A model generated the notes under the pieces. The model saw only the letters and a list, made by a program, of their open reading frames with translations. It was not told where the DNA came from and did not search any database. This document shows positions 46,254 through 64,000 of a DNA stretch of 64,000 nucleotides, one piece after another. The position numbers and the translations under genes were made by a program. This stretch comes from Antennarius striatus (Eukaryota > Chordata > Actinopteri > Lophiiformes > Antennariidae): contig NC_090784.1 in assembly GCF_040054535.1 (NCBI RefSeq), positions 16,686,001 to 16,750,000 on the forward strand. The letters are read 5' to 3'. Position 1 is the stretch's first letter, and each line of letters begins with the position of its first letter.

Positions 46254-46980
46254 CAGGGGTTTCAAAGTCGAATACACGGAGGTCCAAAAAAACAAATTTG
46301 GTACAAACCGAGCGCTGGACTGGTTCAATGTCTATTAAAACATATTGAAATGAACATAGCCTATTGAACCATGAGCTAACACAGTTTATTCAATGATGAA
46401 ATAAAGTAAGCAATATTTTCTTTTGGCTTTTGGCTGTAACTTTTAAGGGGAAACCTTTTCAACAGGAAAAAATCAAAAAAGTAAATGTCCTTCAAGTACA
46501 AAATGTTCCTTAACATCAAGATAAATGCATGAATGAAATTGCATGCATTATAAACTGAAAATACATTATTGTGCATGCATTGTTGCATGAACAATAATAA
46601 TATTGTGCATGCACAATAATAATACATTACTGTACAAAAAAATTAAAAAAAATATTGTGCTGCTCTATGATCCTACCAATCACTGCTTTGAAATAGTAAG
46701 ATTAAAAAAAAAATCAAATCAGTTGTATCCTTTCCGATGGCTCTTATCTGCAATTTTCCCTGAGTCCATTCAACTGAATATAATAAAATACAAAATCTAT
46801 GGCACAGACCAAAGAATGCTTCCTTGAAAGAGGAAGAAACAAATTTAAATAACTGAATATAAAACTGAAAATACATTACTGCTGTGTGATGCTCACTTGT
46901 CTGAGGTTGACCCTGATATTTGAGTTTCTCATCTTTCGTACAAGTTCATCAATGTTCGGGGTCAGGCTGAGGAAATCCTC
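46254..46980 (-). mobile_element. hAT DNA transposon remnant
   Basis: The left end reads CAGGGGTTTCAAAGTCGAAT, close to the CAGGGGTGTCAAACTC terminus of hAT elements. The eight bases before it, CTCTACAG, fit the usual hAT target pattern. At the other side, on the minus strand, a frame reads LTPNIDELVRKMRNSN and stops at 46876-46878, like the short NID-x-LV tail of hAT transposases. The right border and most of the transposase are missing, so the copy is a deleted fragment. It includes an 18-base perfect palindrome at 46601-46618. Confidence 0.5.
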
Positions 46981-49304
46981 AGGGTTGAGTGAAGTATAAA
47001 ATCATGTCACAAAATTTCAATTGTCTTGCAGTTTCTGATACCTTATTAGAAGTGGAACATTGACACAGGACTGGGCGTACCTGACTGCAATGGCTGAACC
47101 TGATTTGATATGCCTTACATAAATGGATATTACAAGCAATCAAACATCTGCTCATATGTTGATACCAATAGCTCATTGTATATTTGGTACAGAAATTGTT
47201 TATAATTGTATGTATTCTACTCCTCAGACAATTACTGTACATGGCTGGTCTTACTGTCTCCATATCATCCTGTAAATATAACAAACAGGTTGAAAGCAGT
47301 AGTGTGTGTAAATAAAAGACAAAAACTAAAGTCATGTAAATTCAGTTTTTAATCAACAATCGAAAACAAATTGGACAAATGAAAGACTGCAGTTGCTTTT
47401 TATAAACCAGATGTGGGTTTTAGGTTTTAAATTGTTTAAGAAATCACATTTCCAGACGGAAAAAAAAAGACAGTGACACTGAGACAGCAGGTTTCAGAAA
47501 GTAAGGAACAACATCTTGTGGTACGAATTTCTTCAGCGCCGCCTTAAGCAACCCAAGGTATCAAAATGAAAGCCGTCTCAAGCCCGTTCAATGTGATTCT
47601 CAAAGAATCGAGGACAGAAGATGAGGGAGATAAGAAAAGCAGAATTTTTTCCCCCAGAATGTGAGGAGTTTCCTCACATCTACCTTTAGGTTTTAGTTCA
47701 AATCATCCAAGAGCCAGAGAGAATAATAGAGCCACTACAGTTGGACACAAAAATGTAAAAAGATTTTGTTTGACATTAGTTTAAGGAATGCATGTCTGTA
47801 CATACCAAACTATTTCAAAAAGCATCTCATACATTGGATTTACTTTTATCGGCGAGCTGCTCATCACCCATCACTCTAAGATGTTTTCCAATGAATGATG
47901 CAGAATTTTTGACAGAACAGAGACGTTGTGGTAAAGATTTCATTTCATGGTATCAGTCATGTTTACTTGGTGGGATAAAGAGGGGAGCCATTGTACACAA
48001 ATTTAACACATCTCACTGTCCAAATCTGGTGGGACATAACATAGTAGGAAACTAGCAATGCCATGATTAAGTTAAAGCTAGAGACCTCCGTGAGCATCCA
48101 GGTACCATTCATAGGAGCAATCTGAATTTCTGTTACAAGCTCATCGACAGGTAATGTCATTAGGATGTTATCATGCAGAGACAAATCCACTATTGTCTAC
48201 CAATCTGATCATTCCTTTTTAATTGTCTCTGCAGGGCAGATTTTCATGTTAAACAGATCTGCCGGATCATGATATGTATTTGGAGGGGTTGATCTTAATG
48301 CTGTACAGCAGGAGCTACAGACATGACTCCGCCTTGACGGTGGCATGTGCTCTACTGAGTACTATTCTGCTTCCCCTTGGTTTAAATCTGGATTTGAACT
48401 GCTGAGAGCAAATCAATGTCACCTGTTAAAAGCTGTGTACGGACGAAGGACTGGGAAAGGGGTACAGAAAATTAAACATTCTTTACTGCACTTCAGGTTA
48501 TTTTGTGGCCTGAATACAAAGTGATATTACAGCTGAAATCAGTGAAGCTACACAGTATTGGAACAATTACAGTTAACACTCAGAAAGAGTCCAACTAGAC
48601 AACAGATTCTCTGACACTCATCCTGAGGGGGGTAGTAGTCTGATGAAAGTGAAGGAACACAATGACTGAATCCAAACAAAAAGGACTTGCCTTTCTAATG
48701 TGGCAAAAACTGAAGTGGGCATTACATTTACGGTTTCTACGTTAGATGGACAAACTGAAATGCCCTCATCTTTCTCTACATCTCCCCACATCTTGCACAA
48801 ATAAATCCTCCTGTTTTCTTAACCCTCTTCTTGATCTGAACACTCCCTACTGTAACTCCTCCCTAATGTTCTTAAAACAGGCTAGCTCCATTTAAATACA
48901 AACCTTCCGAGTGTGGCACCCCCCTCCCACCCAAAATGTCATCCCTGTCTCACAAAGTATAAAAATGATTGACCCCACCCTGGACCTAATATTACACACA
49001 TTTCTGAAAAATCTTGGGACTCCTGCCCTGCCCAGCTACGCCCTGACCACCAGAACTTAGAACCCCACCCCCTCTGTTAGACTGAATATAAACCCTCCCC
49101 ATTCTTTTTGAACTCCAGGACATTATACATAGATCAAATGGTAAATTGGATATAGCCACAGCCATTTTTTCCCCCAAAAAAATTATCCTCCCAATTCTAC
49201 CTGTAATGTTCCAATTCATTTGGTGGTCTGAAAAGGAATTGGGCAGCACATATCCTCATCCTCCCTCCCTCCCCCTAACAGCCCCTCTTCTTTTCATGTC
49301 TTCT
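46981..49304. other. intergenic DNA and probable u2af2 3' untranslated region
   Basis: No coding exon recognised. The part nearest 49305 should be u2af2 3' untranslated sequence; it is C/T-rich at 48780-49300. I could not single out one polyadenylation signal. Confidence 0.35.
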
Positions 49305-56163
<6,859 letters not shown>

Positions 56164-56730
56164 CTCTGCGTAGAAGCCTATTAGGCTTTCAGCGACTGCG
56201 TTGTTCCACTAACGGTGGCTAGCGCAAGCTAGCGAAAAAGTGAGAACACCAATAAAAGAAGCGCCTGCTTGTAGTAGCTCAGCCTATTTGGCTTCAACTA
56301 GCAATCTGCGCAACAATGGAATTAAAATAAAGTGTTAGCATTTACATACATTGGCCACGTGGTATTAATTTACGACGTAGCAGAAGAAAACCATTGAGAA
56401 AGAAAACGTGTTCGCATGGGTTAGCTTGCTAATTTTAGCTAACTAGCTTGTAGCAAGGTCCAGAAGAATGGGCCTGCTGCTCCAGACACTAGGGGGGAGG
56501 AAGCTAGTCAGCTAGCTCCTACCAAACCCTAAAAAGAAACTACTTTCAAAGCCAAATGCAAAATATTAAATGGTCACTGGCCTATAATAAATGTATAGGT
56601 CAATATATACTCTTTCAAACGTCTTCAGACAAAGGAATAGGATAAAGACTTCGGTATGCCCGCTTTTGCGCTCCGTCTCCCGGGTCCCCGTGACACCGGA
56701 AGTTGATAAGTGACAAGTTTCCGGTGAGTA
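56164..56730 (-). promoter_or_regulatory. u2af2 promoter and 5' untranslated region
   Basis: The region upstream of the u2af2 ATG is CpG-richer than its surroundings. It contains an ETS-type element ACCGGAAGT at 56695-56703 on the plus strand and a second, inverted TTTCCGGT at about 56718-56725. Paired ETS sites near the start are typical of housekeeping promoters driven by GABP/ELK-type factors. The start site is probably between about 56200 and 56700, by inference. Confidence 0.5.
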
Positions 56731-57119
56731 AAGGAGAAGCTTCGCTGTGTTTCAGGGTCACACATAATTATTAGGTGTCAAATAACTACTGTATACCGTA
56801 TGGTCATTTGTTTTTCAAACAATATGAACTATTAAGTGTGTGTCTAAAATGGGATCAGCGTTGTGTTACTAGCTATTAATTCACCATCTGTAAAGTCATG
56901 GAAGTGATATATGGTAAACCTATATCACGACACAAACTTATGTATTAAATCAAAAACTTTTTTGAAATATAAATCATATTATACATCTGATAAATAAAAG
57001 AACTTGGTTCGGTGAGATACATGTTCCATCAATCAATTTTCTTGAAGTCGAGACGACCAAAATTATCTCTTTTCAGCTGCTTGTCTGCCTTGGTGGTTAC
57101 GGGTGTTGCTGGAGAAGCA

Positions 57120-57270
57120 GGATACAACACAGACGAGTCACCAGCGCATCGCGGGGTCACATGGAAGACGAACAACCACTCATCCACACACTCAGTTACG
57201 TCATTTGGAGTGACCAATCACGTAAGCTGCATGTCTTCAGGTGGGAGGAGGCCAGACAGAAAGACAGTAA
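57120..57270. repeat. teleost interspersed repeat (3' half of the 32-kb family)
   Basis: GTCACCAGCGCATCGCGGGG, then an ACAACCACTCATCCACACAC stretch, then GGAGTGACCAATCACGTAAG and CTGCATGTCTTCAGGTGGGA follow the order of the same common fish repeat whose first half is inserted at 32309-32437. Confidence 0.55.
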
Positions 57271-58684
57271 GGCATCATAGATGTTTGGGGTTTTTTTTAG
57301 ACAAACATAATATTTCTACAACTTTCAGTTTGGAGTACCTGTCCACTTTGGTTGAAAAAATTTAATTCGATACTGGAATCAACCATTATATACTGGTATT
57401 GTCTTTTAATATAAGAGATTTTATATTTTCACAGTACCATTTAAACAGTAAAGACAAAGAAGGTGCTCTTTTCATATCCATGTGTAGTATAGCAATGGGA
57501 AGCAATTCTCTTTCTGGAATAAATGGTTGCTTAAATTTCTTCTGTACCTCACACTGTGAAACTTTTTGTATGATCTATTCACAGAATTTATCAATCATGA
57601 ATTTACATTAGATAGTAATTCAAATAGGTAGTGTAGTGAATGCCTGGTTGTCACCGAAGCAATGCAAGAGCTTCATCACTTAAGCAAATGAAGGTTGCTG
57701 TATTTTAGAGTGAACAATTAAAACGTTGGTACAACCCTCAGTGAAACAGATTAATGTAATTGTATTATTGTTAATAATCAAACACATACAATACCAGTAA
57801 CACCTTTGATTTTTCCACTAAAAAGTAGCTTTCATTTCCAGAAATATTATATTGTCAAAAATGTTTTTTGCACCATAACTTCATAGTATCAACTACTGTG
57901 AAAACACATTCTCTTATTATTTCCTCCACTAAATCTGAAATGGAAAAAGAGAATGCAAAGCAACTCAGATTCTAACTCAGTGGGTTTTAAGTGAGGGGGA
58001 AAGACTACATTTGAAGTGAATTACAAAAATGGCATTAAAATTACTTGAAATTGTTGAACATAACAGTTAAAATTAATACAACAAATAAACACCAGACAAA
58101 ATAAATAAAATGCTATGTTTTGAAATAATTTAACCTCTCCAACTGACATCACTGCTGGCCTCAAGCTGATCCAAAGTTTCTACAAAGAACAGGTCTGTGG
58201 AGTGTCTCTGCAATCATGAAATATGTTGAAGTATGAATGAGCTCATGACCTCTGTTGGTCACAGTGATGGACTACAGAAAATCAAGCCACTCCATAATTC
58301 TAACAGTAAACACAATTTTGTGTAATATTTCATTTTTCTCTTTGAGAGGTTGGGATCATGTCATTTTCTTACACACTGCATCAGGCATCTAAAATCCTTA
58401 ATAATCCTAGAACAACAATGGAGTTCTGTTTAAGAATGTTGCCTTCAAGTACAATATACAGATGATCAAAGTGAAATGTTGAACATTGATTTTTCTGAAC
58501 AGCTCTGCCAGTTAACATGGCCATATCAAGGACACAGAGATAACAAAATATTTCTTCTGGATTTCTATTTGCCTTTGAGGAAAGATTGCCTGCTACAGCA
58601 GAAACCAACTGCCCCCTCTCATCAAGCTTAACCACCAAATCCACTGTGACCAGAGACACTTCCTGTTCCTCTGTCCTCTTCCTC
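57271..58684 (-). other. ccdc106 3' untranslated/downstream DNA
   Basis: AT-rich. The part 58381-58697 contains an open frame discussed as a possible alternative last exon. Otherwise nothing recognised. Confidence 0.4.
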
Positions 58685-60519
<1,835 letters not shown>

Positions 60520-61099
60520 CTAACGCAGAAGGAATCATAAGTAATTTTTGGTTATTTAAGGTTTTAAGTAAATGTCATCGGGCTATGCTGAACAAATGGG
60601 GGTTAGAACAAGCACTGTTGTTACACTCATTTATTTAGTGAATGCAGTTCAATGCGTTCGTTATATGGGCTGTAACATTTTTCTTATATAACCAGAAAGC
60701 CAAGCATTGTTTTGTTACGTACCTCCCTCCTCATGCTGAAAAGTAAAAGTTTATTCTTTTACTCAAATTTAAGTTTTTTTAGCGGCCTGGTAACGTCTAA
60801 ACCACGCATAGAGCTACCATCAGTTAGCTCCGCCATACTAGACAGCCTGGCGTAATGTTAGCGGAAATTTAGCAACGACCAAAAAAAAATTACACCTCCA
60901 TCCTTTCTGCACACTGACTGTTTATTTTCAATAACCAAAAATGACTAGATTTTATATTCTGCCTATATTTTATGCAGAGATTGGTACGTACCACTTTACG
61001 TTTGTAATAACTTAACCGTGTACATGTAATAACACGTTATTACTCAGTCATATCTCCATTCACGAGTCCGCCTGCTAGCTAACAAGCTAACAATAACAA

Positions 61100-61160
61100 T
61101 TACCGCGTTTTTATTTTTTTTCCAATACTGTACTCTATGCGTCATTTCCGGTGTCAATAA
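61100..61160. promoter_or_regulatory. shared upstream region of ccdc106 and tmem238 with an ETS-like site
   Basis: ccdc106 (minus, start codon 60519) and tmem238 (plus, start codon 61753) are head to head with about 1.2 kb between start codons. An ETS-type ACCGGAAAT lies on the minus strand at 61144-61152, next to a TGACGC sequence. This is compatible with a bidirectional promoter. Inference from spacing and motifs. Confidence 0.35.
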
Positions 61161-61339
61161 AATTAACCTACCGTAAGTTTTACGAATTCGAAAAAAAAAA
61201 AAAACGTGTTCGTAAAGTTTATTTGATTTACTACATTTTAAAAGCGGAAAACATATTTATTTAGAAAATAAATTGATGTATACGAAAAACGATATAAATG
61301 TGCACCCAAGTTTTACACTTCACCTGACACTTTATTTTA

Positions 61340-61500
61340 GCCCCGCACAAAACTGCCGGACAGGTATGGCAGGTGGAGAGGTGTCAGGTTTCAGCGTTGT
61401 TTGGTCGCTGTTTGAAGAAGAGCAGGAAACACTCGGAACGCAAGATTGTCATTCCGAATGTGTGTGAACTCTAAACAATCGGCAACGTGGTAATACATCG
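61340..61500 (+). promoter_or_regulatory. candidate tmem238 untranslated first exon
   Basis: The segment ends in a strong donor, CATCG|GTAAGTG, and is followed 245 bases later by a T-rich acceptor directly before the tmem238 ATG. The left border is not visible. Confidence 0.45.
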
Positions 61501-61579
61501 GTAAGTGAATTTGGATTGTGTTTTATTAAAATATTTCTGTTAATGTTGTTGTGGCCGCTGAGTCTACATGATGAAGTTT

Positions 61580-61597
61580 CTGTCACGTACGTGACAG
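61580..61597. repeat. 18-bp perfect palindrome in tmem238 intron 1
   Basis: CTGTCACGTACGTGACAG is its own reverse complement. It lies 80 bases after the tmem238 untranslated exon donor and holds two inverted TCACGT half-sites. Confidence 0.95.
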
Positions 61598-61752
61598 GTG
61601 GGGCTCTTGTTTTGGTCAGCATAACAAACTAAACTGTGAGTGGGAAGTTAAAAAGTGTTTCCTAGCTGATGTATTTTAGACAAAAAAAATAATTTAAAAA
61701 TACTTTTTAATTCTACATTTTATGTCATCTTTTTTTTTTTTAAAGCGCATCA

Positions 61753-62082
61753 ATGGCACATAAGTACGACGGCCTGTCGCACTGTAAGCTGGCGCTGGTG
61801 TTTGCTGTGCTGATGGACCTTTTAGGGGTGGTGGCCCTGCTGCTGGGAGTCTTCGCCCCACTGGAGGTCGATGGCCGGGACTTTGGGGATCTGTTTGTGT
61901 ACACAGGAGCTCTGCTGGTGCTGTTCTCCCTGGCAGGCTGGGTCATGTGGTACAGTGGGAACATTGAGGGTCTGACCTCCAGCAAAGAGTTGGGAGGTAC
62001 TGTAGGGGGAGCTGTGGACCGACTTGCCCGCTCCTTGAGTCGCAGGATCCGCATTGGAAGGACTCGAAGCAGCCCAACATAG
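61753..62082 (+). CDS. tmem238: tmem238-like two-pass membrane protein
   Basis: An intronless 109-residue reading frame. Residues 11-36 and 48-67 are hydrophobic segments separated by a short acidic loop (LEVDGRDFGDLF). The block FVYTGALLVLFSLAGWVMWYSGNIE is the recognisable TMEM238 family core, quoted here only as a landmark around residues 48-72: YTGALLVLFSLAGWVMWY. The basic tail, rich in Arg and Ser, would face the cytosol. No biochemical role is established for the family. An acceptor (polypyrimidine then taaag) at 61745 lies 8 bases before the ATG, and a donor, CATCG|GTAAGTG at 61500, suggests one untranslated first exon. AATAAA at 62422-62427 closes the transcript. In human TMEM238 lies in the same 19q13.42 region as the other genes here. 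The alternative is the TMEM238L paralogue. Confidence 0.82.
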   Translation: MAHKYDGLSHCKLALVFAVLMDLLGVVALLLGVFAPLEVDGRDFGDLFVYTGALLVLFSLAGWVMWYSGNIEGLTSSKELGGTVGGAVDRLARSLSRRIRIGRTRSSPT

Positions 62083-62421
62083 ATCTCTGATAATAACCGA
62101 GATAAGGCACAGGAGGGTCTGCCTTTCACAAGACTGCAAGCCATGCTGCTCGAAGCAAAGAAGTGTCATTCTTGTTTTTTAAAGGTCATTTGTTTGTGTT
62201 TTTCTCTGCACTTGACTATGCTTATGGACAAAACTCAGGATTTTTGTGCGATATTAAAAAGGTTAATATACAGTCCTGCATTTTGTCAATTTTCTCTGAA
62301 GATGCTTCATTCATTCACTGACAAAGCTGACCGCTTTGAATTTAAGTTAATGCATAAACCACTGAATAATTTTTCACAACTCTGAGTAGGAAGTCATACT
62401 CGTGTTTTTTTTCCTGTCGAA

Positions 62422-62427
62422 AATAAA
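62422..62427 (+). terminator. tmem238 polyadenylation signal
   Basis: AATAAA, 340 bases past the tmem238 stop, in a T-rich then A-rich context. Confidence 0.6.
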
Positions 62428-62912
62428 GACACTATGATATCAATGAGTGAACATAAATGTTTAATTAGACTGCCGATGGCGCTGCAAAGATATGCTTCGC
62501 CCTTACTTGGCAAAATTCAGACATTCAGAGACATAAAAACAATAAATAATGTATATGAATATCACTGAAATTATTTAAAAGATGGAATATCATATATTCT
62601 TTTTATATAAAAAACCCTTTAAGATGTGATGGGCATGTATTACACATAATATGGAGGAGAACATGTGAAAATTGCAAAAGTGCATTACAATCACAACAAA
62701 ATGTGTGTTCTCAAAGCAGCATCAGGAGATATTTTGATTGTCTTCTCGTTCAACCATAAAGGTTCTTCCAGTTCACAATAAACAGTAAAGTGTGTTCACA
62801 GAAGCTTCAGGAACACCCACGTATTAAGTTATGAGCAAGATATCAAAATATGCAATTTCCAATATTGTCTCAAGCTCTGTGTTCGGCTCATATCTGCTCC
62901 ATATTAGACAAA

Positions 62913-63875
62913 TTAAAAAGGTTTGACAAGAGATGAGCAGTGTAGTGCAGAGCTGGATGCAGAAGGAGGGGGATTCTGCCAGATGATCATGTGACCACGT
63001 TCAGACCGCTGAGGAGTAGCTTGGGACGACTCCTCTGATCCGTCATTCATATCGTCTCCTGAGGGAGTAAATGGCTCAGTTAAGCACTTAAAAAACCACT
63101 GACCCTAACCCCTCAATGACAAATATGTAATTTAATGCTATGGTGATTTAATACAGGTACACTTGCTTACAACATTTCGAGTTGCATCGTTCTCGATTAT
63201 GCAAGTTTTCACAAAAAAATACATGGAAAAAAGAAAAATCAAGTTTACGTCATTTCACTAAACTCTACATCTGTCTGCCACAAATATTGGAAATGTAAAA
63301 TCATTAAACCCTTAAAAGCATGTAATATCATGTTACTGTGCAATAAGTAGGATTTGCGATACACTGTTGAAAAAGCTGCTCAGAAAATGAATAAGTAAAT
63401 GAACAATAAATGTGAATTAAAACGTATAATATCTTATTATTAGCCCGTATTAAGTTGGGATAGGTTCCAGTAACCCCTGTGACCCCAAAGCAGTAGAAGC
63501 GGTTGAAGACTTTTTTTTTACTATATTAAAACATTTTTTTAGTCAACTTAAAATGGATTTTTATTAACCACATATTCTTGAGAATGCATTCATAAATAAA
63601 GGACAGTACGGATTGTCTAAAGGACAGTACTGAATGTCTATTTTCGGTTTAGCCTGGAGACAATTCAATTCGACACACGTCATTTTTCAACTTCGCATCT
63701 CTTGAAACCAATTAATGCCTTATGCTGAGGCTCACCTGTACATCAGAGAAAACTGATAGTACAATGTTGTTTTTCTTGAACTCACCAATTCGAAAATTGA
63801 TGTAACCCTCTCCTCCACTGAGGATTAGATGAGAGGTAGTGATGCTGCTGCTGCCAGGAGAGGTGATCAAACAGC
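62913..63875 (-). CDS. 3' end of a JIP3/JIP4-like scaffold gene (mapk8ip3/spag9 family), partial
   Basis: Two exons on the minus strand: 63875-63786 and 63058-62913. They join in phase 1 (frame verified through a 48-codon last exon) and code for the C terminus. The first carries SPGSSSITTSHLILSGGEGY followed by INFRIG; the second starts DDMNDGSEESS and holds RSERGHMIIWQ before a Ser/Pro-rich end and TAA. SGGEGY-x-(D/N)FR-x-G and the closing SH-(I/L)-I-WQ block are the C-terminal signature of JIP3 and JIP4, large cytosolic scaffolds that link JNK/p38 kinases to kinesin and dynein. The upstream body of the gene lies beyond the right edge. Compared with my memory of the mammalian proteins, which end a few residues after the WQ, this one has about 20 extra residues. 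Whether it is mapk8ip3, spag9 or a third copy cannot be decided from 78 residues. Confidence 0.68.
63425..63520. repeat. short teleost repeat fragment
   Basis: GGGATAGGTTCCAGTAACCC then TGTGACCCCAAAGCAGTAGA then AGCGGTTGAAGA follows the familiar fish repeat GGGATAGGCTCCAGC...GCGGTAGAAG. Lies in the last intron of the JIP-like gene. Confidence 0.5.
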
Positions 63876-63936
63876 CTGTAAAGCATGAATTAAAACATAC
63901 TGTAGTCACTTAAAGTTGACGACACTCTGAAGGCTC

Positions 63937-64000
63937 TCTCCCTAAAAAATTCCTTTCCACTTGTCCTGTTAGGGGTCGCCAGTGTGTCATCCTTTTTACA
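63937..64000. repeat. teleost repeat fragment cut by the window end
   Basis: CCACTTGTCCTGTTAGGGGT then CGCCAGTGTGTCATCC resembles the start of another common fish repeat (usually GTCC...GGGGTCGCCACAGCGGATCAT). Only the first 60 bases are present. Confidence 0.4.

Noticed and set aside
47792-48190. Overlapping frames of 87 and 75 codons on opposite strands
   Set aside because: No family resemblance, no splice partner, and each is the shadow of the other in AT-rich DNA.

Overview
The window is teleost fish nuclear DNA. It has short conserved exons with GT-AG introns, many long (GT)n/(CA)n microsatellites, and repeat families that recur in ray-finned fish. Seven protein-coding genes can be read with exon-level precision, and all seven belong to known vertebrate families.

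Layout, left to right: cacng7 (+, coding 4584-9318), cacng8 (+, 24772-30411), cacng6 (-, 36071-41688), u2af2 (-, 49305-56163), ccdc106 (-, 58685-60519), tmem238 (+, 61753-62082), and the 3' end of a JIP3/JIP4-like scaffold gene (-, 62913-63875, running off the right edge). The first three encode claudin-fold, four-pass membrane proteins. Cacng7 and Cacng8 are TARP-type AMPA-receptor auxiliary subunits, and Cacng6 is a calcium-channel gamma-1/gamma-6-type subunit. U2af2 is the large subunit of the splicing factor that recognises the 3' polypyrimidine tract. Ccdc106 is a coiled-coil nuclear protein, Tmem238 a small two-pass membrane protein, and the JIP-like protein a kinase/motor scaffold. No operon-like logic joins them. 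What links them is ancient synteny: CACNG7-CACNG8-CACNG6, TMEM238, CCDC106 and U2AF2 all lie on human 19q13.42, spread over more than a megabase there but packed into about 58 kb here, with cacng6 inverted.

Between genes are probable 5' untranslated exons of the TARP genes (about 1.8-2.14 kb and 13.8-14.5 kb), a near-consensus REST/NRSF (RE1) element at 3416-3436 in the cacng7 5' intron, two CTCF-like motifs flanking the cacng cluster, and decayed repeats. The repeats are an L1/Tx1-type LINE near 20.3-20.9 kb, a hAT DNA transposon near 46.25-46.98 kb, a Penelope-like fossil near 54.2-54.9 kb, and several short teleost interspersed repeats. One of these, 129 bp long, has a perfect 12-bp target-site duplication at 32297-32449. 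About twenty microsatellites occupy several per cent of the window and account for most of the apparent His/Thr, Cys/Val, Ile, Asn or Leu homopolymer reading frames.

I found no CRISPR array, tRNA, rRNA or convincing new multi-gene system. The observations most worth following are the RE1 site, the UG-repeat intron 1 of cacng7, the frame-compatible alternative C-terminal exon of ccdc106, the inverted and compacted cluster, and the JIP-type gene next to the cluster.
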